The position numbers and the translations under genes were made by a program. A DNA stretch of 64,000 nt from Streptomyces viridiviolaceus (lineage in GTDB: Bacteria; Actinomycetota; Actinomycetes; Streptomycetales; Streptomycetaceae): contig NZ_BMWA01000026.1 of assembly GCF_014650995.1 (NCBI RefSeq), positions 1 to 64,000 on the forward strand, given 5' to 3'. Positions 38,801-48,028 of this stretch are shown in pieces. Under the pieces are notes generated by a model that saw only the letters and a list, made by a program, of their open reading frames with translations, did not search any database and was not told the DNA's origin. The stretch's first letter is position 1; each line of letters opens with the position of its first letter.

Positions 38801-39723
38801 ATCCCGGCCGCCCGCGCCTTCTCGTACACCTCGGCGGCGACGTCCTTGAGTTCCTCGGCGTCCCGCGGGGTGCCCTGGAGGTCGATCAGGATCTCGTCGA
38901 GACCGACCTCGGCGTGGGCGGCGAGATCATCGACGATCTGGTCGACGCTGCCGTGGAAGGGGCCGCGCTCGCCGTCCACGGTCGCCGCCCGGTGGCGCGC
39001 GTTGACCCGCAGCACGGTCCGGATCGGCCGCGTACGGCCGCGCTCGGCGGCCAGCTCCCGCAGCGACCGCCACTGCCCGGCCACGGCCTCGGCGCCCATG
39101 CCCACCGGCAGCCAGCCGTCCGCGTGGTCGACCAGCCGGCGCCGGGCCGCGCCGCTGCCCGCCGCCAGCAGGACGGGGATGGGCCGGGCGGGCTTGGGGC
39201 CGACCACCGCGGACGCGATCTTCGTGAGGTGACCGTCGTACGTGACCGGGTCCGGGCCCCAGACCGCGCGGCACACCCCGATCAGCTCGTCCAGCGCCTG
39301 GCCCCGCTCGGCGAACGGCCGCACCGACGCCGCCGCGTACTCGTCGTGCGACCAGCCCGTGCCGAAGCCCGCGACCACCCGCCCGCCGCTCGCCGCGTCC
39401 AGCGACGCCAGCGTCCTGGCGAGCTGGAACGGCACGTGCAGCGGGGCGACCAGGACGCTCGTGCCCAGCTCCGCCCGTTCGGTGGCCGCGGCGGCCAGTG
39501 CCAGGGTGACCAGCGGCTCGGCCACGTTCCGGTACTCGTCCGGCCAGGGCAGGCCCTCGATGCCGTACAGCCCCTGGGTGGCCGGTTCGGGGAACAGGGC
39601 CCGCTCGAAGACCCACAGGCTGTCGTAGCCGATCCGCTCCGCTGCGCGGGCCACGTCGGGGACGTCCTTGCCGATGTCGTACTGACGCATCTGGGGGAGG
39701 CCGAGTCCGAGCCGGGTCGCCAT
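38797..39723 (-). CDS. LLM-class F420-dependent oxidoreductase
   Basis: A 308-residue luciferase-like TIM barrel. Signatures are RIGYDSLWVFERALFPEP, LGTSVLVAPLHVPFQLARTLASLDAASGGRVVAGFGTGW and LLAAGSGAARRRLVDHADGWLPVG, typical of the TIGR03619-type F420 enzymes abundant in actinobacteria. AGGAG lies about 9 bases before the ATG. The substrate cannot be told from sequence. It is convergent with davB (4-base overlap), with its own promoter region toward 39724-39815. Confidence 0.87.
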   Translation of the reverse strand: MATRLGLGLPQMRQYDIGKDVPDVARAAERIGYDSLWVFERALFPEPATQGLYGIEGLPWPDEYRNVAEPLVTLALAAAATERAELGTSVLVAPLHVPFQLARTLASLDAASGGRVVAGFGTGWSHDEYAAASVRPFAERGQALDELIGVCRAVWGPDPVTYDGHLTKIASAVVGPKPARPIPVLLAAGSGAARRRLVDHADGWLPVGMGAEAVAGQWRSLRELAAERGRTRPIRTVLRVNARHRAATVDGERGPFHGSVDQIVDDLAAHAEVGLDEILIDLQGTPRDAEELKDVAAEVYEKARAAGI

Positions 39724-39815
39724 ACCTGGGTGCTCCTTCGCCGTCGCTGTGCCCGAGCGGCCAACGTACTGCGGTCACCGGGGATTTCCCGCCGGGCGCG
39801 GCGAGGATGGCCGGA

Positions 39816-40511
39816 TCAGTCCGGCAGCGGGGTGAGCAGCATGCGCCCGGCGAAGCCCACCGCCGCGTCCAGCCGCTCGGTGAACTCCTCGGCGACGTCG
39901 GGCAGTCGGCGCAGCGCCCACAGCGCGCGGGCCGCCGCCCAGGTGGCGTCCCGGGCGCGCTCCAGACTCCAGGAGCCGAGCAGATGCGTCAGCGGGTCGG
40001 CGATCTGGAGCAGGTCGGGTCCCGGCATCAGATCGTCGCGGATGCGCTCCTCCAGCGACACGAGGAGATCGCCCACGCGGTCGAACTCGTCCTCCAGCTC
40101 GACGGGTTCGCAGCCGAGCGTACGACAGGTGTCCACCACGGCGAGCGCCAGGTCGTGGCCGATGTGCGCGTTGATGCCGGCCAGCGCGAACTGCAACGGC
40201 CGTACTCCGGGATGCCGGCGGAACTGGAACAGGGGCCGCCAGCAGGCCGGCGGCCGGCGGTCGCCGGCCACCGCGTCGACGGCGGCCAGATAGCGCTCCG
40301 CGAACCGCACGTCCAGCGCGATCGCGGCCCGGGCGTCCGCGAACCGGCCTGCGTCGATGTGCCGGTCGACCGCCTCGGTGACGGCGAGGTAGACGCGGTT
40401 GAACACGGCGAGGCCGTCCCGTGCCGGGAGCGTCGCGTCGAGGGCGCGCATGCGCGACAGGACGCCGTCCACCGTCCCGACGGCCGTGGTGACTTGTTCG
40501 CAGTGCGCCAT
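39816..40511 (-). CDS. DUF5995 family protein
   Basis: A 231-residue helical protein. Conserved segments are DGLAVFNRVYLAVTEAVDRHID, FAERYLAAVDAVAG and FQFRRHPGVRPLQFALAGINAHIGHDLALAVVDTC, which I recognise as the DUF5995 family. Several histidines and aspartates in the last segment could bind metal. No signal or membrane segment is seen. No clear Shine-Dalgarno sequence precedes the ATG. The function is unknown. It is divergent from the GH6 gene (102 bases). Confidence 0.75.
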   Translation of the reverse strand: MAHCEQVTTAVGTVDGVLSRMRALDATLPARDGLAVFNRVYLAVTEAVDRHIDAGRFADARAAIALDVRFAERYLAAVDAVAGDRRPPACWRPLFQFRRHPGVRPLQFALAGINAHIGHDLALAVVDTCRTLGCEPVELEDEFDRVGDLLVSLEERIRDDLMPGPDLLQIADPLTHLLGSWSLERARDATWAAARALWALRRLPDVAEEFTERLDAAVGFAGRMLLTPLPD

Positions 40512-40613
40512 GGCGGCAGGGTCGCAGCTCTAGGGTGGCAGGAGTGCCGGCGGGCCCGACGCTTCCCCAGAACGGGGGAACGCGCCCGCCGTGCGGGGGA
40601 GGGGGAACCGTAC

Positions 40614-41819
40614 GTGTCTGGCCTTCGTGCCCGGCGCCTGGCCGCCCGCAGGGCCGAGCGCAGGCGTGCCGTCCGTCGTGGCGCGATGGTCGCGGCGGCG
40701 TCCGTCGTGGTCGTGGTCGGCATCGCGACCGGCATGCTGTCCGCGCTCGACGAAGGCGGCGGCACGGACCAGGCCCGGCCACCCGAGGTGACACGGTCGC
40801 CCCGCCTTCAGTCGCTGCCCGTCGTGCCGCCGTCGCCGTCGCCGTCCCCGTCGGCCACCCGGTCCGCCTCGCCGTCGCCCACGCCGGCCGAGAAGAAGGC
40901 GAGCCCCCGGCCGACGCCGAAGAAGACCGGGAAGCAGCCGCGGACCGTCGCCGCGTCCACCCGGCTCTACCGGCACCCCGAGTCCCAGATCCTCGAATGG
41001 GTCCGTGCCCACCGCGACGACCCGCGCCGGCCGGTCATCGAGTCCCGGATAGCCGACCACCCGGCGGCCGTGTGGTTCGCCGACTTCTCGCCCGGGACCA
41101 TCACCTCCCGGGTCCGCGCGGTCACCTCGGGCGGCGCCCGGCAGGGCCGGGTTCCGGTCGTGGTGCCGTACGCGATACCCGGCCGGGACTGCGGCGGGCA
41201 CTCCCAGGGCGGTGCGCCGGACCTCGACGCCTACGACGACTGGGTCGACCGCTTCGCCGCCGGGCTCGGCTCGGGTGAGGTCGTCGTCATCCTGGAGCCC
41301 GACTCGGTGGCCCAGGCCGAGTGCCTGTCCGCCGGTGAGCGCGCCGACCGCTTCGCCTCGCTGGCCCGGGCCGGCCGGGTGATGAAGGACGCCAACCCCC
41401 GTGCCCGCGTCTACTTCGACGCCGGCCACTCCGGCTGGCACGCGCCCGCCAAGCAGGCGGGATGGCTGAAACGGGCCGGTGCCGCCTCGGCCGACTCCTC
41501 CGACGGCATCTTCAGCAACGTCTCCAACTTCCACACCACCTCAGACGAGGTCGCCTACGACCGTGCGGTGTTGGACGCCCTCGGCGGCCCCGCGAGCCTC
41601 GGTGCCGTCATCGACACCAGCCGCAACGGCAACGGCGCCCCGCCCGACGGCGAGTGGTGCGACCCGGCCGGGCGCAAGGTCGGCCGCGCCCCGACCCTGA
41701 GCACCGGCCTGGGGCGCATCGACGCCTACCTGTGGGTGAAGCTGCCGGGGGAGTCGGACGGCTGCAAGGGGTCGCCGGGCACGTTCACCCCCTCGTACGC
41801 CTACGACTTGGCGCGCTGA
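40614..41819 (+). CDS. Membrane-anchored GH6 family glucanase
   Basis: A 401-residue protein from GTG 40614, with GGAGGGGGAA upstream. An Arg-rich N-terminus and one membrane segment (about 24-43, AMVAAASVVVVVGIATGMLS) precede a Ser/Pro/Thr linker (about 60-105). A GH6 catalytic domain then runs to the end without a cellulose-binding module. GH6 landmarks are the PGRDCGGHSQGG loop (Asp192) and ILEPDSVAQAEC (Asp230, the probable catalytic acid). It probably cuts beta-1,4-glucan at the cell surface, either as food or as part of the hyphal cellulose-like coat (inference). Its tail overlaps the permease gene by 19 bases. Confidence 0.88.
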   Translation: MSGLRARRLAARRAERRRAVRRGAMVAAASVVVVVGIATGMLSALDEGGGTDQARPPEVTRSPRLQSLPVVPPSPSPSPSATRSASPSPTPAEKKASPRPTPKKTGKQPRTVAASTRLYRHPESQILEWVRAHRDDPRRPVIESRIADHPAAVWFADFSPGTITSRVRAVTSGGARQGRVPVVVPYAIPGRDCGGHSQGGAPDLDAYDDWVDRFAAGLGSGEVVVILEPDSVAQAECLSAGERADRFASLARAGRVMKDANPRARVYFDAGHSGWHAPAKQAGWLKRAGAASADSSDGIFSNVSNFHTTSDEVAYDRAVLDALGGPASLGAVIDTSRNGNGAPPDGEWCDPAGRKVGRAPTLSTGLGRIDAYLWVKLPGESDGCKGSPGTFTPSYAYDLAR

Positions 41820-43192
41820 GAGTCCTCGTCGTACGTCGAGGTGCCCTCGTCGAGCAGCGGCTCCTGCATCTTGAGGTGGGCCGGGGCGAAGGCACGCAGC
41901 GCGTGGTAGCCGGTGATCACGACCAGGGTGCCCAGCGCGATGCCGCTCAGCGAGAAGTTGTCGGTGAATTCCATGCTGACGTTGCCGACGCCGATGATGA
42001 TGCCCGCGGCGGCCGGCACCAGGTTCAGCGGGTTGCGCAGGTCCACCTTGGCGTTGATCCAGATCTGCGCGCCGAGCAGTCCGATCATGCCGTAGAGGAT
42101 GACGGTGATGCCGCCGAGCACGCCGCCGGGGATCGCGGCCACCACGGCTCCGAACTTCGGGCAGATGCCGAAGAGCAGGGCGAAGCCGGCGGCGGCCCAG
42201 TACGCGGCCGTCGAGTAGACGCGGGTCGCGGCCATCACGCCGATGTTCTCGGAGTACGTCGTGTTGGGCGGGCCGCCGACCGCGGTGGACAGCATGGAGC
42301 CGACGCCGTCGGCGGAGATCGCCGTACCGAGCTTGTCGTCGAGCGGGTCGCCGGTCATCTCGCCGACCGCCTTGACGTGGCCGGCGTTCTCGGCGACGAG
42401 CGCGATCACGACCGGCAGGGCGACCAGGATCGCCGACCACTCGAAGGACGGCCCGTGGAAGGACGGCAGGCCGATCCAGTCGGCCTGGCCGACGGCGGAG
42501 AAGTCGAGCCGCCAGTGGTCGGTGACCTTGCCGCTGCCGTCCACCGAGTGGATCTTCCCGAAGAGCTGGTCGAAGACCCAGGAGACGCCGTAGCCGAAGA
42601 CCAGCCCCAGGAAGATGGCGATCCGGGACCAGAATCCGCGCAGGCAGACCACGGCCAGGCCGGTGAAGAGCATCACCAGCAGCGCCGTCCACTGGTCCTG
42701 CGGCCAGTAGGTCGAGGCGGTGACCGGGGCCAGGTTGAAGCCGATCAGCATCACCACCGCGCCGGTGACGATCGGCGGCATCGCGGCGTGGATGATCCGC
42801 GCCCCGAAGCGCTGCACGGCGAGGCCCACCAGGAACAGCGCCGCGCCGACCACGAGGACCGCACCGGTCACCGTGGCACTGGTGCCGCCCTGGGCGCGGA
42901 TCACCGCGGCGACGCCGACGAAGGACAGCGAGCAGCCGAGGTAGCTGGGCACGCGGCCGCGCGTGGCGAGCAGGAAGATGGCCGTGGCGACGCCGGACAT
43001 CATGATCGCGAGGTTGGGGTCCAGGCCCATGAGGACGGGGGCCACGAAGGACGCTCCGAACATGGCCACCACGTGCTGGGCGCCGAGCCCGACCGTGCGG
43101 GGCCACGAGAGCCGTTCGTCGGGGCGGACCACCGCTCCGGGTGCGGGCGTGCGCCCGTCACCGTGCAGCTTCCAGCGCACGCCGAGGTCCAT
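41801..43192 (-). CDS. NCS2 uracil/xanthine permease
   Basis: A 463-residue protein with about 14 membrane segments. NCS2 motifs are GLGAQHVVAMFGASFVAPVL, AENAGHVKAVGEMTGDPLDDKLG and GGPPNTTYSENIGVMAATRVYS. The last is the QNxGxxxxT-equivalent signature, here ENIGVMAAT, as in UraA-type uracil carriers. Uracil salvage would complement the de novo pyr operon of this window. The gene is convergent with GH6 and divergent from the thioesterase. Confidence 0.9.
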   Translation of the reverse strand: MDLGVRWKLHGDGRTPAPGAVVRPDERLSWPRTVGLGAQHVVAMFGASFVAPVLMGLDPNLAIMMSGVATAIFLLATRGRVPSYLGCSLSFVGVAAVIRAQGGTSATVTGAVLVVGAALFLVGLAVQRFGARIIHAAMPPIVTGAVVMLIGFNLAPVTASTYWPQDQWTALLVMLFTGLAVVCLRGFWSRIAIFLGLVFGYGVSWVFDQLFGKIHSVDGSGKVTDHWRLDFSAVGQADWIGLPSFHGPSFEWSAILVALPVVIALVAENAGHVKAVGEMTGDPLDDKLGTAISADGVGSMLSTAVGGPPNTTYSENIGVMAATRVYSTAAYWAAAGFALLFGICPKFGAVVAAIPGGVLGGITVILYGMIGLLGAQIWINAKVDLRNPLNLVPAAAGIIIGVGNVSMEFTDNFSLSGIALGTLVVITGYHALRAFAPAHLKMQEPLLDEGTSTYDEDSQRAKS

Positions 43193-43322
43193 GGTGAGGT
43201 TTCGCTTTCTTGTGTACGTGAGGACTGTCCGGACCCATTGTCGGGGGTACCGGGCCGTCCCATTGTCCCCCGGCCCCCTTGCTGACCAGGGCCTTCCCCG
43301 ACGGGCTCGCTGAGCGTGCGCT

Positions 43323-43328
43323 TAGGAT
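43323..43328 (+). promoter_or_regulatory. Possible -10 element of the thioesterase gene
   Basis: TAGGAT matches the Streptomyces housekeeping -10 well, 55 bases before the GTG start. The -35 region (GACGGG) is poor. In the same spacer, CCCATTGTC occurs twice about 26 bases apart (near 43231 and 43257), which may be an operator. Confidence 0.35.
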
Positions 43329-43383
43329 GAGGGGGATCCTCCGTACGTGAGCAAGCTTTGCGTGACCCTCCAGGAGCCCGCCC

Positions 43384-43842
43384 GTGACCGCCGAAGCCCC
43401 CGCCGCCCCCACCCTGTCCTACGGCCGGCTCGTCCCCGTCACCGTCCACTTCGACGACCTGGACGCCCTCGGCCTGCTGCACAACGCCCGCTACCCGGTG
43501 ATGGTCGAGCGTGCCTGGGCCGAGCTGTGGACCGAGCACGGCTTCCGGTTCGAGGGCGACTGGGCGGCGGCCGGCGACGCCTGCAACGCGGTCAAGGAAC
43601 TGCGGATCACCTATGAGGCGCCGGTCACCCGGCCCGGAGCGTACGCCGTCCACCTCTGGCTGGAGCGGCTCGGCACGACCGGGCTGACGTACGGCTTCCG
43701 GTTCTGCTCGGCGGACGGCTCCACCACGTACGCCCAGGGCACCCGGGTGCTGGTCCGGCTGGACTCCGCAACAATGCGCCCGGCGCCCTGGAGCGAGGCC
43801 TTCAGGGGCGCCGGTCGGGAACTGCTGCGCTCGGAGGACTGA
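43384..43842 (+). CDS. Hot-dog fold acyl-CoA thioesterase (4HBT-like)
   Basis: A 152-residue single hot-dog domain. The motif VTVHFDDLDALGLLHNARYPVMVERAW carries the catalytic Asp of the 4-hydroxybenzoyl-CoA thioesterase/YbgC type (DxxxHxNxxxY pattern, here D-A-L-G-L-L-H-N-A-R-Y). The start is GTG with AGGAG upstream. The acyl-CoA substrate is unknown. The last 41 bases overlap the tail of the convergent MFS gene, the longest such overlap in the window. Confidence 0.88.
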   Translation: MTAEAPAAPTLSYGRLVPVTVHFDDLDALGLLHNARYPVMVERAWAELWTEHGFRFEGDWAAAGDACNAVKELRITYEAPVTRPGAYAVHLWLERLGTTGLTYGFRFCSADGSTTYAQGTRVLVRLDSATMRPAPWSEAFRGAGRELLRSED

Positions 43843-45013
43843 CCTTCGGCCGGTCCCGGTCGCCGGCACGCAGCACGCCCGCGAACGCCGCCAGGCCGCA
43901 GGACAGCACGGTCACCAGGGCGAACGACACCACCAGGCTGGTCACCTGGGCCAGCGTGCCGATCGCGCTCGGCGCCACCAGGCCCGAGGTGTAGGTGATG
44001 GTGGCGACACCGGCGATGGCCTGGCTCGGGTTGGGACCGCTGCGGCCGGCCGCGGCGAAGCACAGCGGGACGACCACGGCGATGCCCAGGCCCATCAGCG
44101 CAAAGCCCGTCATCGCCACCGCCGGATGGCCCGCGACGACGATCAGCAGTCCGCCGAGGGCGGCCAGTACGCCGCTCACCCGGACCGTGCGCACCGCGCC
44201 GAACCGGTCCACCACCTTGTCGCCCGCGATCCGGGCCACGGCCATCGTGAGGGTGAAGCCGGTCGTGCACGCCGCCGCCAGGCCGGCCGAGGTCTCCAGC
44301 TCGTCCCGCAGATACACCGCCGACCAGTCCAGGCTCGCGCCCTCCGCGAACACCGCGCAGAACCCGATCGCGCCGATCAGCAGCGCCGACCTGGGCGGCA
44401 GCGCGAACCGGGGCGGCGGATCCTCGTCCTCGGCGGGCTGGAGGTCCAGCACCCAGGTGCACGCGGTGACGCCCAGCACGGTCAGCACGGCGGCGGCCAG
44501 CACGTGGTGCAGCCGGGCGTCCGCGCCGAGGTGGGCGGCGAGCGTGCCGGCCGCCGAGCCGATCAGGGCGCCGGCGCTCCACATGCCGTGCAGTCCGGAC
44601 ATGATCGACTTGTCGAGACGGTTCTCGACCTCCACGCCGAGCGCGTTCATGGCGACGTCCGACATGCCGGCCGTCGCGCCGTAGACGAACAGGGCGAGGC
44701 AGAGGGTGAGGAGGTTCGGGGCGATCGACGGCAGGACCAGCGACAGCGTCCACAGCGCGATCAGTCCGCGCAGCGCGGTGCGGGCGCCGAAGCGGTGGCT
44801 GATGCCGCCGGCCAGCGGCATGGCGACGGAGGCGCCGAGCGCCGGGAACGCGAGGGCCAGGCCCAGCTGGCCGGCGCTCACCCCGGCGTGGTCCTGGATC
44901 CACGGCACGCGCGTCGCGAACGAGCCGGTGACGGCGCCGTGCACGGCGAACACGGCCGCCACGGCGTACCGGGCGCGCCTCACCTCGCGTTGCTCGTAGA
45001 CCACTGAGCTCAT
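43802..45013 (-). CDS. MFS transporter
   Basis: A 403-residue protein with 12 membrane helices, beginning MSSVVYEQREVRRARYAV at ATG 45013, with GGAGGA upstream. MFS landmarks are FPALGASVAMPLAGGISHRFGARTALRG and DVAMNALGVEVENRLDKSIMSGLHGMWSAG, resembling the fucose/sugar-permease-like (FucP/YbjJ) branch. It is divergent from a ROK regulator with a palindrome between, so it is probably controlled by that regulator. The substrate is likely a sugar or sugar-like compound (inference). Confidence 0.87.
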   Translation of the reverse strand: MSSVVYEQREVRRARYAVAAVFAVHGAVTGSFATRVPWIQDHAGVSAGQLGLALAFPALGASVAMPLAGGISHRFGARTALRGLIALWTLSLVLPSIAPNLLTLCLALFVYGATAGMSDVAMNALGVEVENRLDKSIMSGLHGMWSAGALIGSAAGTLAAHLGADARLHHVLAAAVLTVLGVTACTWVLDLQPAEDEDPPPRFALPPRSALLIGAIGFCAVFAEGASLDWSAVYLRDELETSAGLAAACTTGFTLTMAVARIAGDKVVDRFGAVRTVRVSGVLAALGGLLIVVAGHPAVAMTGFALMGLGIAVVVPLCFAAAGRSGPNPSQAIAGVATITYTSGLVAPSAIGTLAQVTSLVVSFALVTVLSCGLAAFAGVLRAGDRDRPKVSPPSAAVPDRRP

Positions 45014-45075
45014 TGTCGGGTCCTCCCCCTGTCGTCGCCCCACCGCGCCCTGTGCGTCCCGGTGCCCGGCGTAAA

Positions 45076-45098
45076 CTATCAGGAACCCTGCCTGATAG
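45076..45098. promoter_or_regulatory. Palindromic operator between MFS and ROK genes
   Basis: CTATCAGG (45076-45083) and CCTGATAG (45091-45098) form a perfect 8-bp inverted repeat with a 7-base spacer, in the 165-base divergent region. Position and symmetry suit a ROK-repressor site governing both genes. Confidence 0.65.
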
Positions 45099-45178
45099 AT
45101 AGGTGATCGAAGGCCCGCCCACGGCAGGCCCGTTCCGGCCGCGTCCGACGCGGCCCGTCGATCTGGGAGGATCCCGGC

Positions 45179-46573
45179 ATGCCCGCATCCCCGAGCACCG
45201 CCCGGGCCATCAACGACCGGCTCGCCCTGCGTCTGCTGCAGCAGGAGGGTCCGTTGACGGCAGGGCAGTTGAAGCAGCTGACCGGCCTGTCCCGGCCGAC
45301 CGTGGCCGACCTGGTCGAACGGCTCACCGCCGCGGGCCTGATCGAGCCGGCCGGGGAGTCGGGCGAGCAGCGCCGCGGGCCGAACGCCAAGCTGTACGGC
45401 ATCGTCGCCGACCGGGCGCACCTGGCCGCGCTCGACGTGCGCACCGAGGGCGTCTCCGTGCTGGTGTCCGACCTGGTCGGCCGGGTGCTCGCCGAGGCGT
45501 CCGTGCCCATCGGCGGCGACACCGGGACCGGTCCGGCGGTGGAGCAGGCGGTCACGCTCGTGGAGCGGGCGGCGAAGGAGGCGGGCGCCGACCGGCTGCA
45601 CACCGTCGGCATCGGCGCGCCCGGGCTGATCGATCCCGCGAGCGGCGAACTCCGCGACAGCACCGGCCTGCCCGCGTGGCACCGCAGGCTGGTGGCGGCC
45701 CTCCAGGAACGGTTCCCGGAGGCTCGCGTCAACGTCGAGAACGAGACCAACCTCGCGGCCCTGGCCGAGCAGCGCGACGGCGCCGCCAGGGACCGCGACA
45801 CCTTCGTCCTGCTGTGGCTCGGCCTGGGCGTCGGCGCCGCGGTGGTCCTCGACGGCACGCTGCGGCGCGGTGCCTCCGGCGGTGCGGGGGAGATCGGCTT
45901 CCTGCCGGTACCGGGTACGACCGGCCTGCCGTCGGCCACCGACTGCGACGGCGGCTTCCACTCCCTCACCGGGGCCGCGGCGGTCGTCGACCTCGCGACG
46001 GAACACGGGCTGACGGCCGGGGCCGCCGGCCGGGAACCGCGGGCGGCGGCACTGGTGCGGGAGGCGGTGCGCCGGGTCGGCGGGGCAGGGCGGGGCACGG
46101 CCGGCCGGGAGGAGGCGCGGTCGGGGGAGGAAGCGGCGCACGGGGGAAGAGCTGCGGCGGCCGGGGACGCGGCCGGGGAGCGCCGTGCGATGACCGGTGA
46201 GGGGCAGCCGACGGCCGCCGGCGAAGGCGACCACCCGCCGGCGGGGGAGTCCGGGCGGGCGGCGATGTCCTGGACGGGACCGGACACGGCCGCCGCCGAG
46301 AGGTTCCTCGACGCCCTCGCCGACCGGATCGCCCTCGGTGCCGCCGCCGTCGTCTCCGTCCTGGACCCGGGCTGCGTCGTGCTGGCCGGCGAGGTCGGCC
46401 GGGCCGGGGGCGACGTACTGGCCGCCCGGGTCCGGGACGGACTCGCCCGGATGTCGCCGCTCGCCACCGACGTGCGGCCCAGCGAGCTGGGCGGCGGCGC
46501 GGTGCTGCGCGGGGCACTCCTGACCGCCCGGGACCGCGCCCAGGACGAGCTGTTCGCACCGCCGGAGCGCTAG
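45179..46573 (+). CDS. ROK-family transcriptional regulator with low-complexity insertion
   Basis: A 464-residue protein. The N-terminal wHTH (LRLLQQEGPLTAGQLKQLTGLSRPTVADLVERLTAAGLI, about 18-57) precedes a ROK sugar-kinase-like fold (VGIGAPGLIDPASGEL, VNVENETNLAALAE, LWLGLGVGAAVVLDG). The usual CxCGxxGC zinc cluster is missing; the region reads ATDCDGGFHSLTG. A charged Gly/Ala/Glu-rich insert of about 80 residues (about 285-365) interrupts the fold before DALADRIALGAAAVV. GGGAGG precedes the ATG. It probably represses the divergent MFS gene. Confidence 0.88.
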   Translation: MPASPSTARAINDRLALRLLQQEGPLTAGQLKQLTGLSRPTVADLVERLTAAGLIEPAGESGEQRRGPNAKLYGIVADRAHLAALDVRTEGVSVLVSDLVGRVLAEASVPIGGDTGTGPAVEQAVTLVERAAKEAGADRLHTVGIGAPGLIDPASGELRDSTGLPAWHRRLVAALQERFPEARVNVENETNLAALAEQRDGAARDRDTFVLLWLGLGVGAAVVLDGTLRRGASGGAGEIGFLPVPGTTGLPSATDCDGGFHSLTGAAAVVDLATEHGLTAGAAGREPRAAALVREAVRRVGGAGRGTAGREEARSGEEAAHGGRAAAAGDAAGERRAMTGEGQPTAAGEGDHPPAGESGRAAMSWTGPDTAAAERFLDALADRIALGAAAVVSVLDPGCVVLAGEVGRAGGDVLAARVRDGLARMSPLATDVRPSELGGGAVLRGALLTARDRAQDELFAPPER

Positions 46574-46682
46574 GGGCCCCAGTCGGACACGCCCCCACCT
46601 GCCCGGCGACACCTGGCACGGGCGCCCGCCGTGCTGCCGAAACGTTCCCCGGACACACCGGGCCCCGTTCACCCGCGGGGCG

Positions 46683-47117
46683 TCAGGGCATGGCCTTCTC
46701 GTCAACGGGACCGGCCACCCGGAAGGCCGCGGCGTCCGCCGCCAGCCACAGCAGCGCGGCGGGCAGCACCACCGCCGTCCCCAGCAGTGCCATGAAGCCC
46801 GCGCCGCTCGCGGCCGACAGGGGCTGAAGGTGCTGGGCGTGGAAGACGAGATGGGACACCGAGGCCACCAGATAGGCCACCAGCGCCGTCATCACCAGCC
46901 GCCGCTCCATCGCCGCCACCGCCGCGCACAGCACGACGGCGAGCGCCAGGCTCGCCCCGCCGAAGTCCCGCAGCAGGTGCTCGTTGTAGGGCGGCAGATG
47001 CGACACCCAGCGCCACTTCCAGAACAGCTCCGGCAGCAGCAGGATCCACAGCCCGAGCAGCACCTGCGTACCGGCGAGCAGCCCCAGCCCCGCCCGCAGC
47101 CAGTCACGTCTGTTCAT
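46683..47117 (-). CDS. Small four-helix membrane protein
   Basis: A 144-residue protein with four hydrophobic segments (about 10-30, 55-70, 75-95, 107-128) and motifs NEHLLRDFGGASLALAV and HLVFHAQHL. It looks like an uncharacterised DoxX/DUF4345-like family. It starts at ATG 47117, overlapping the stop of the upstream oxidoreductase (ATGA), so the two form an operon. The function is unknown; pairing with a Rossmann enzyme suggests a redox-linked membrane role (inference). Confidence 0.8.
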   Translation of the reverse strand: MNRRDWLRAGLGLLAGTQVLLGLWILLLPELFWKWRWVSHLPPYNEHLLRDFGGASLALAVVLCAAVAAMERRLVMTALVAYLVASVSHLVFHAQHLQPLSAASGAGFMALLGTAVVLPAALLWLAADAAAFRVAGPVDEKAMP

Positions 47118-47875
47118 GCCCGCCGCCCGTCCCCGCCGCCGAACCGCACCGCCAGGTACTCCTCGAACGTCCCCGTGCCGACCGCCCGCTCGGGCGCGAG
47201 GTGCCCGCCCGCACGGAACCCGCGGTAAGCCTTCCCCGCCAGCGGCACGTTCAGCACGGCACGCCGGCGCCCCGTCGCCCGCAGATACGCCCGGGCCAGC
47301 GACTCCACCGTCCGCACCTCGGGCCCCGCCAGGTCCGGGACCCGTCCGGCGGGCTCGCCGACGGCCAGCCCGGCGAGCCGCTCGGCGACCTCCGCCGCCG
47401 CGACCGGCTGGTCCGAGACACCCGCCGGCAGGACCATGACCGGCGGCTTGGCCAGCGCCCGGAACAGCCGGACCGGCAGATCGTGGAACTGCGTCGTCCG
47501 CAGCACGGTCCAGCCGAGACCCGACGCCTCGACCAGCCGCTCGACGGTGAGCTTGGACCGGTAGTAGCCGAGCGGCACCCGGTCGACGCCGACGATGGAG
47601 ATGTACACCAGATGCCGCACCCCGGCCCGCAGCGCCGCCGCGATCAGATTCGTGGCCGCCCGCTCGTCGCCGCCGCGCGGGGAGGTCGCGCAGTGCACCA
47701 CCGTGTCCACTCCGTCGAGCGCCGCGTCCAGAGGGCTGCCGCCCTCGCGCAGATCGACGGCGTACGGCCGGCTGCGCCGGCTGAGCACCCGCACCTCGTG
47801 CCCGTCCGCGCGCAGCCGCTCGGTGACGAGCCGGCCGAGCGTGCCGGTACCGCCGGTCACCAGGATCGTGGTCAT
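47114..47875 (-). CDS. NAD(P)-binding SDR, NmrA/atypical type
   Basis: A 253-residue Rossmann protein starting at ATG 47875, with AAGGGG upstream; the frame is open further but without a site. The N-terminal dinucleotide motif ILVTGGTGTLGRLV is followed by VVHCATSPRGGDERAATNLIAAA and YYRSKLTVERLVEASGL, as in NmrA/HSCARG-like atypical short-chain dehydrogenases. A classical YxxxK pair is seen as YYRSK. Substrate unknown; it may be a redox sensor. It is translationally coupled to the small membrane protein. Confidence 0.87.
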   Translation of the reverse strand: MTTILVTGGTGTLGRLVTERLRADGHEVRVLSRRSRPYAVDLREGGSPLDAALDGVDTVVHCATSPRGGDERAATNLIAAALRAGVRHLVYISIVGVDRVPLGYYRSKLTVERLVEASGLGWTVLRTTQFHDLPVRLFRALAKPPVMVLPAGVSDQPVAAAEVAERLAGLAVGEPAGRVPDLAGPEVRTVESLARAYLRATGRRRAVLNVPLAGKAYRGFRAGGHLAPERAVGTGTFEEYLAVRFGGGDGRRA

Positions 47876-48028
47876 GCCCTTGAGCCCCTTCGGCGAGGTG
47901 ACGGCGTGGGAACTCCAGTCTGTCCGGCTCCGGGTCCCGTGACGAGAACCGGCGCCGGTCAGGTCGTTGGGAGGCCCGGCGGCGGGCAAGGGCCGTCGTC
48001 ACCGCCGCCGGGCCGGTCTCGCCGGAGG

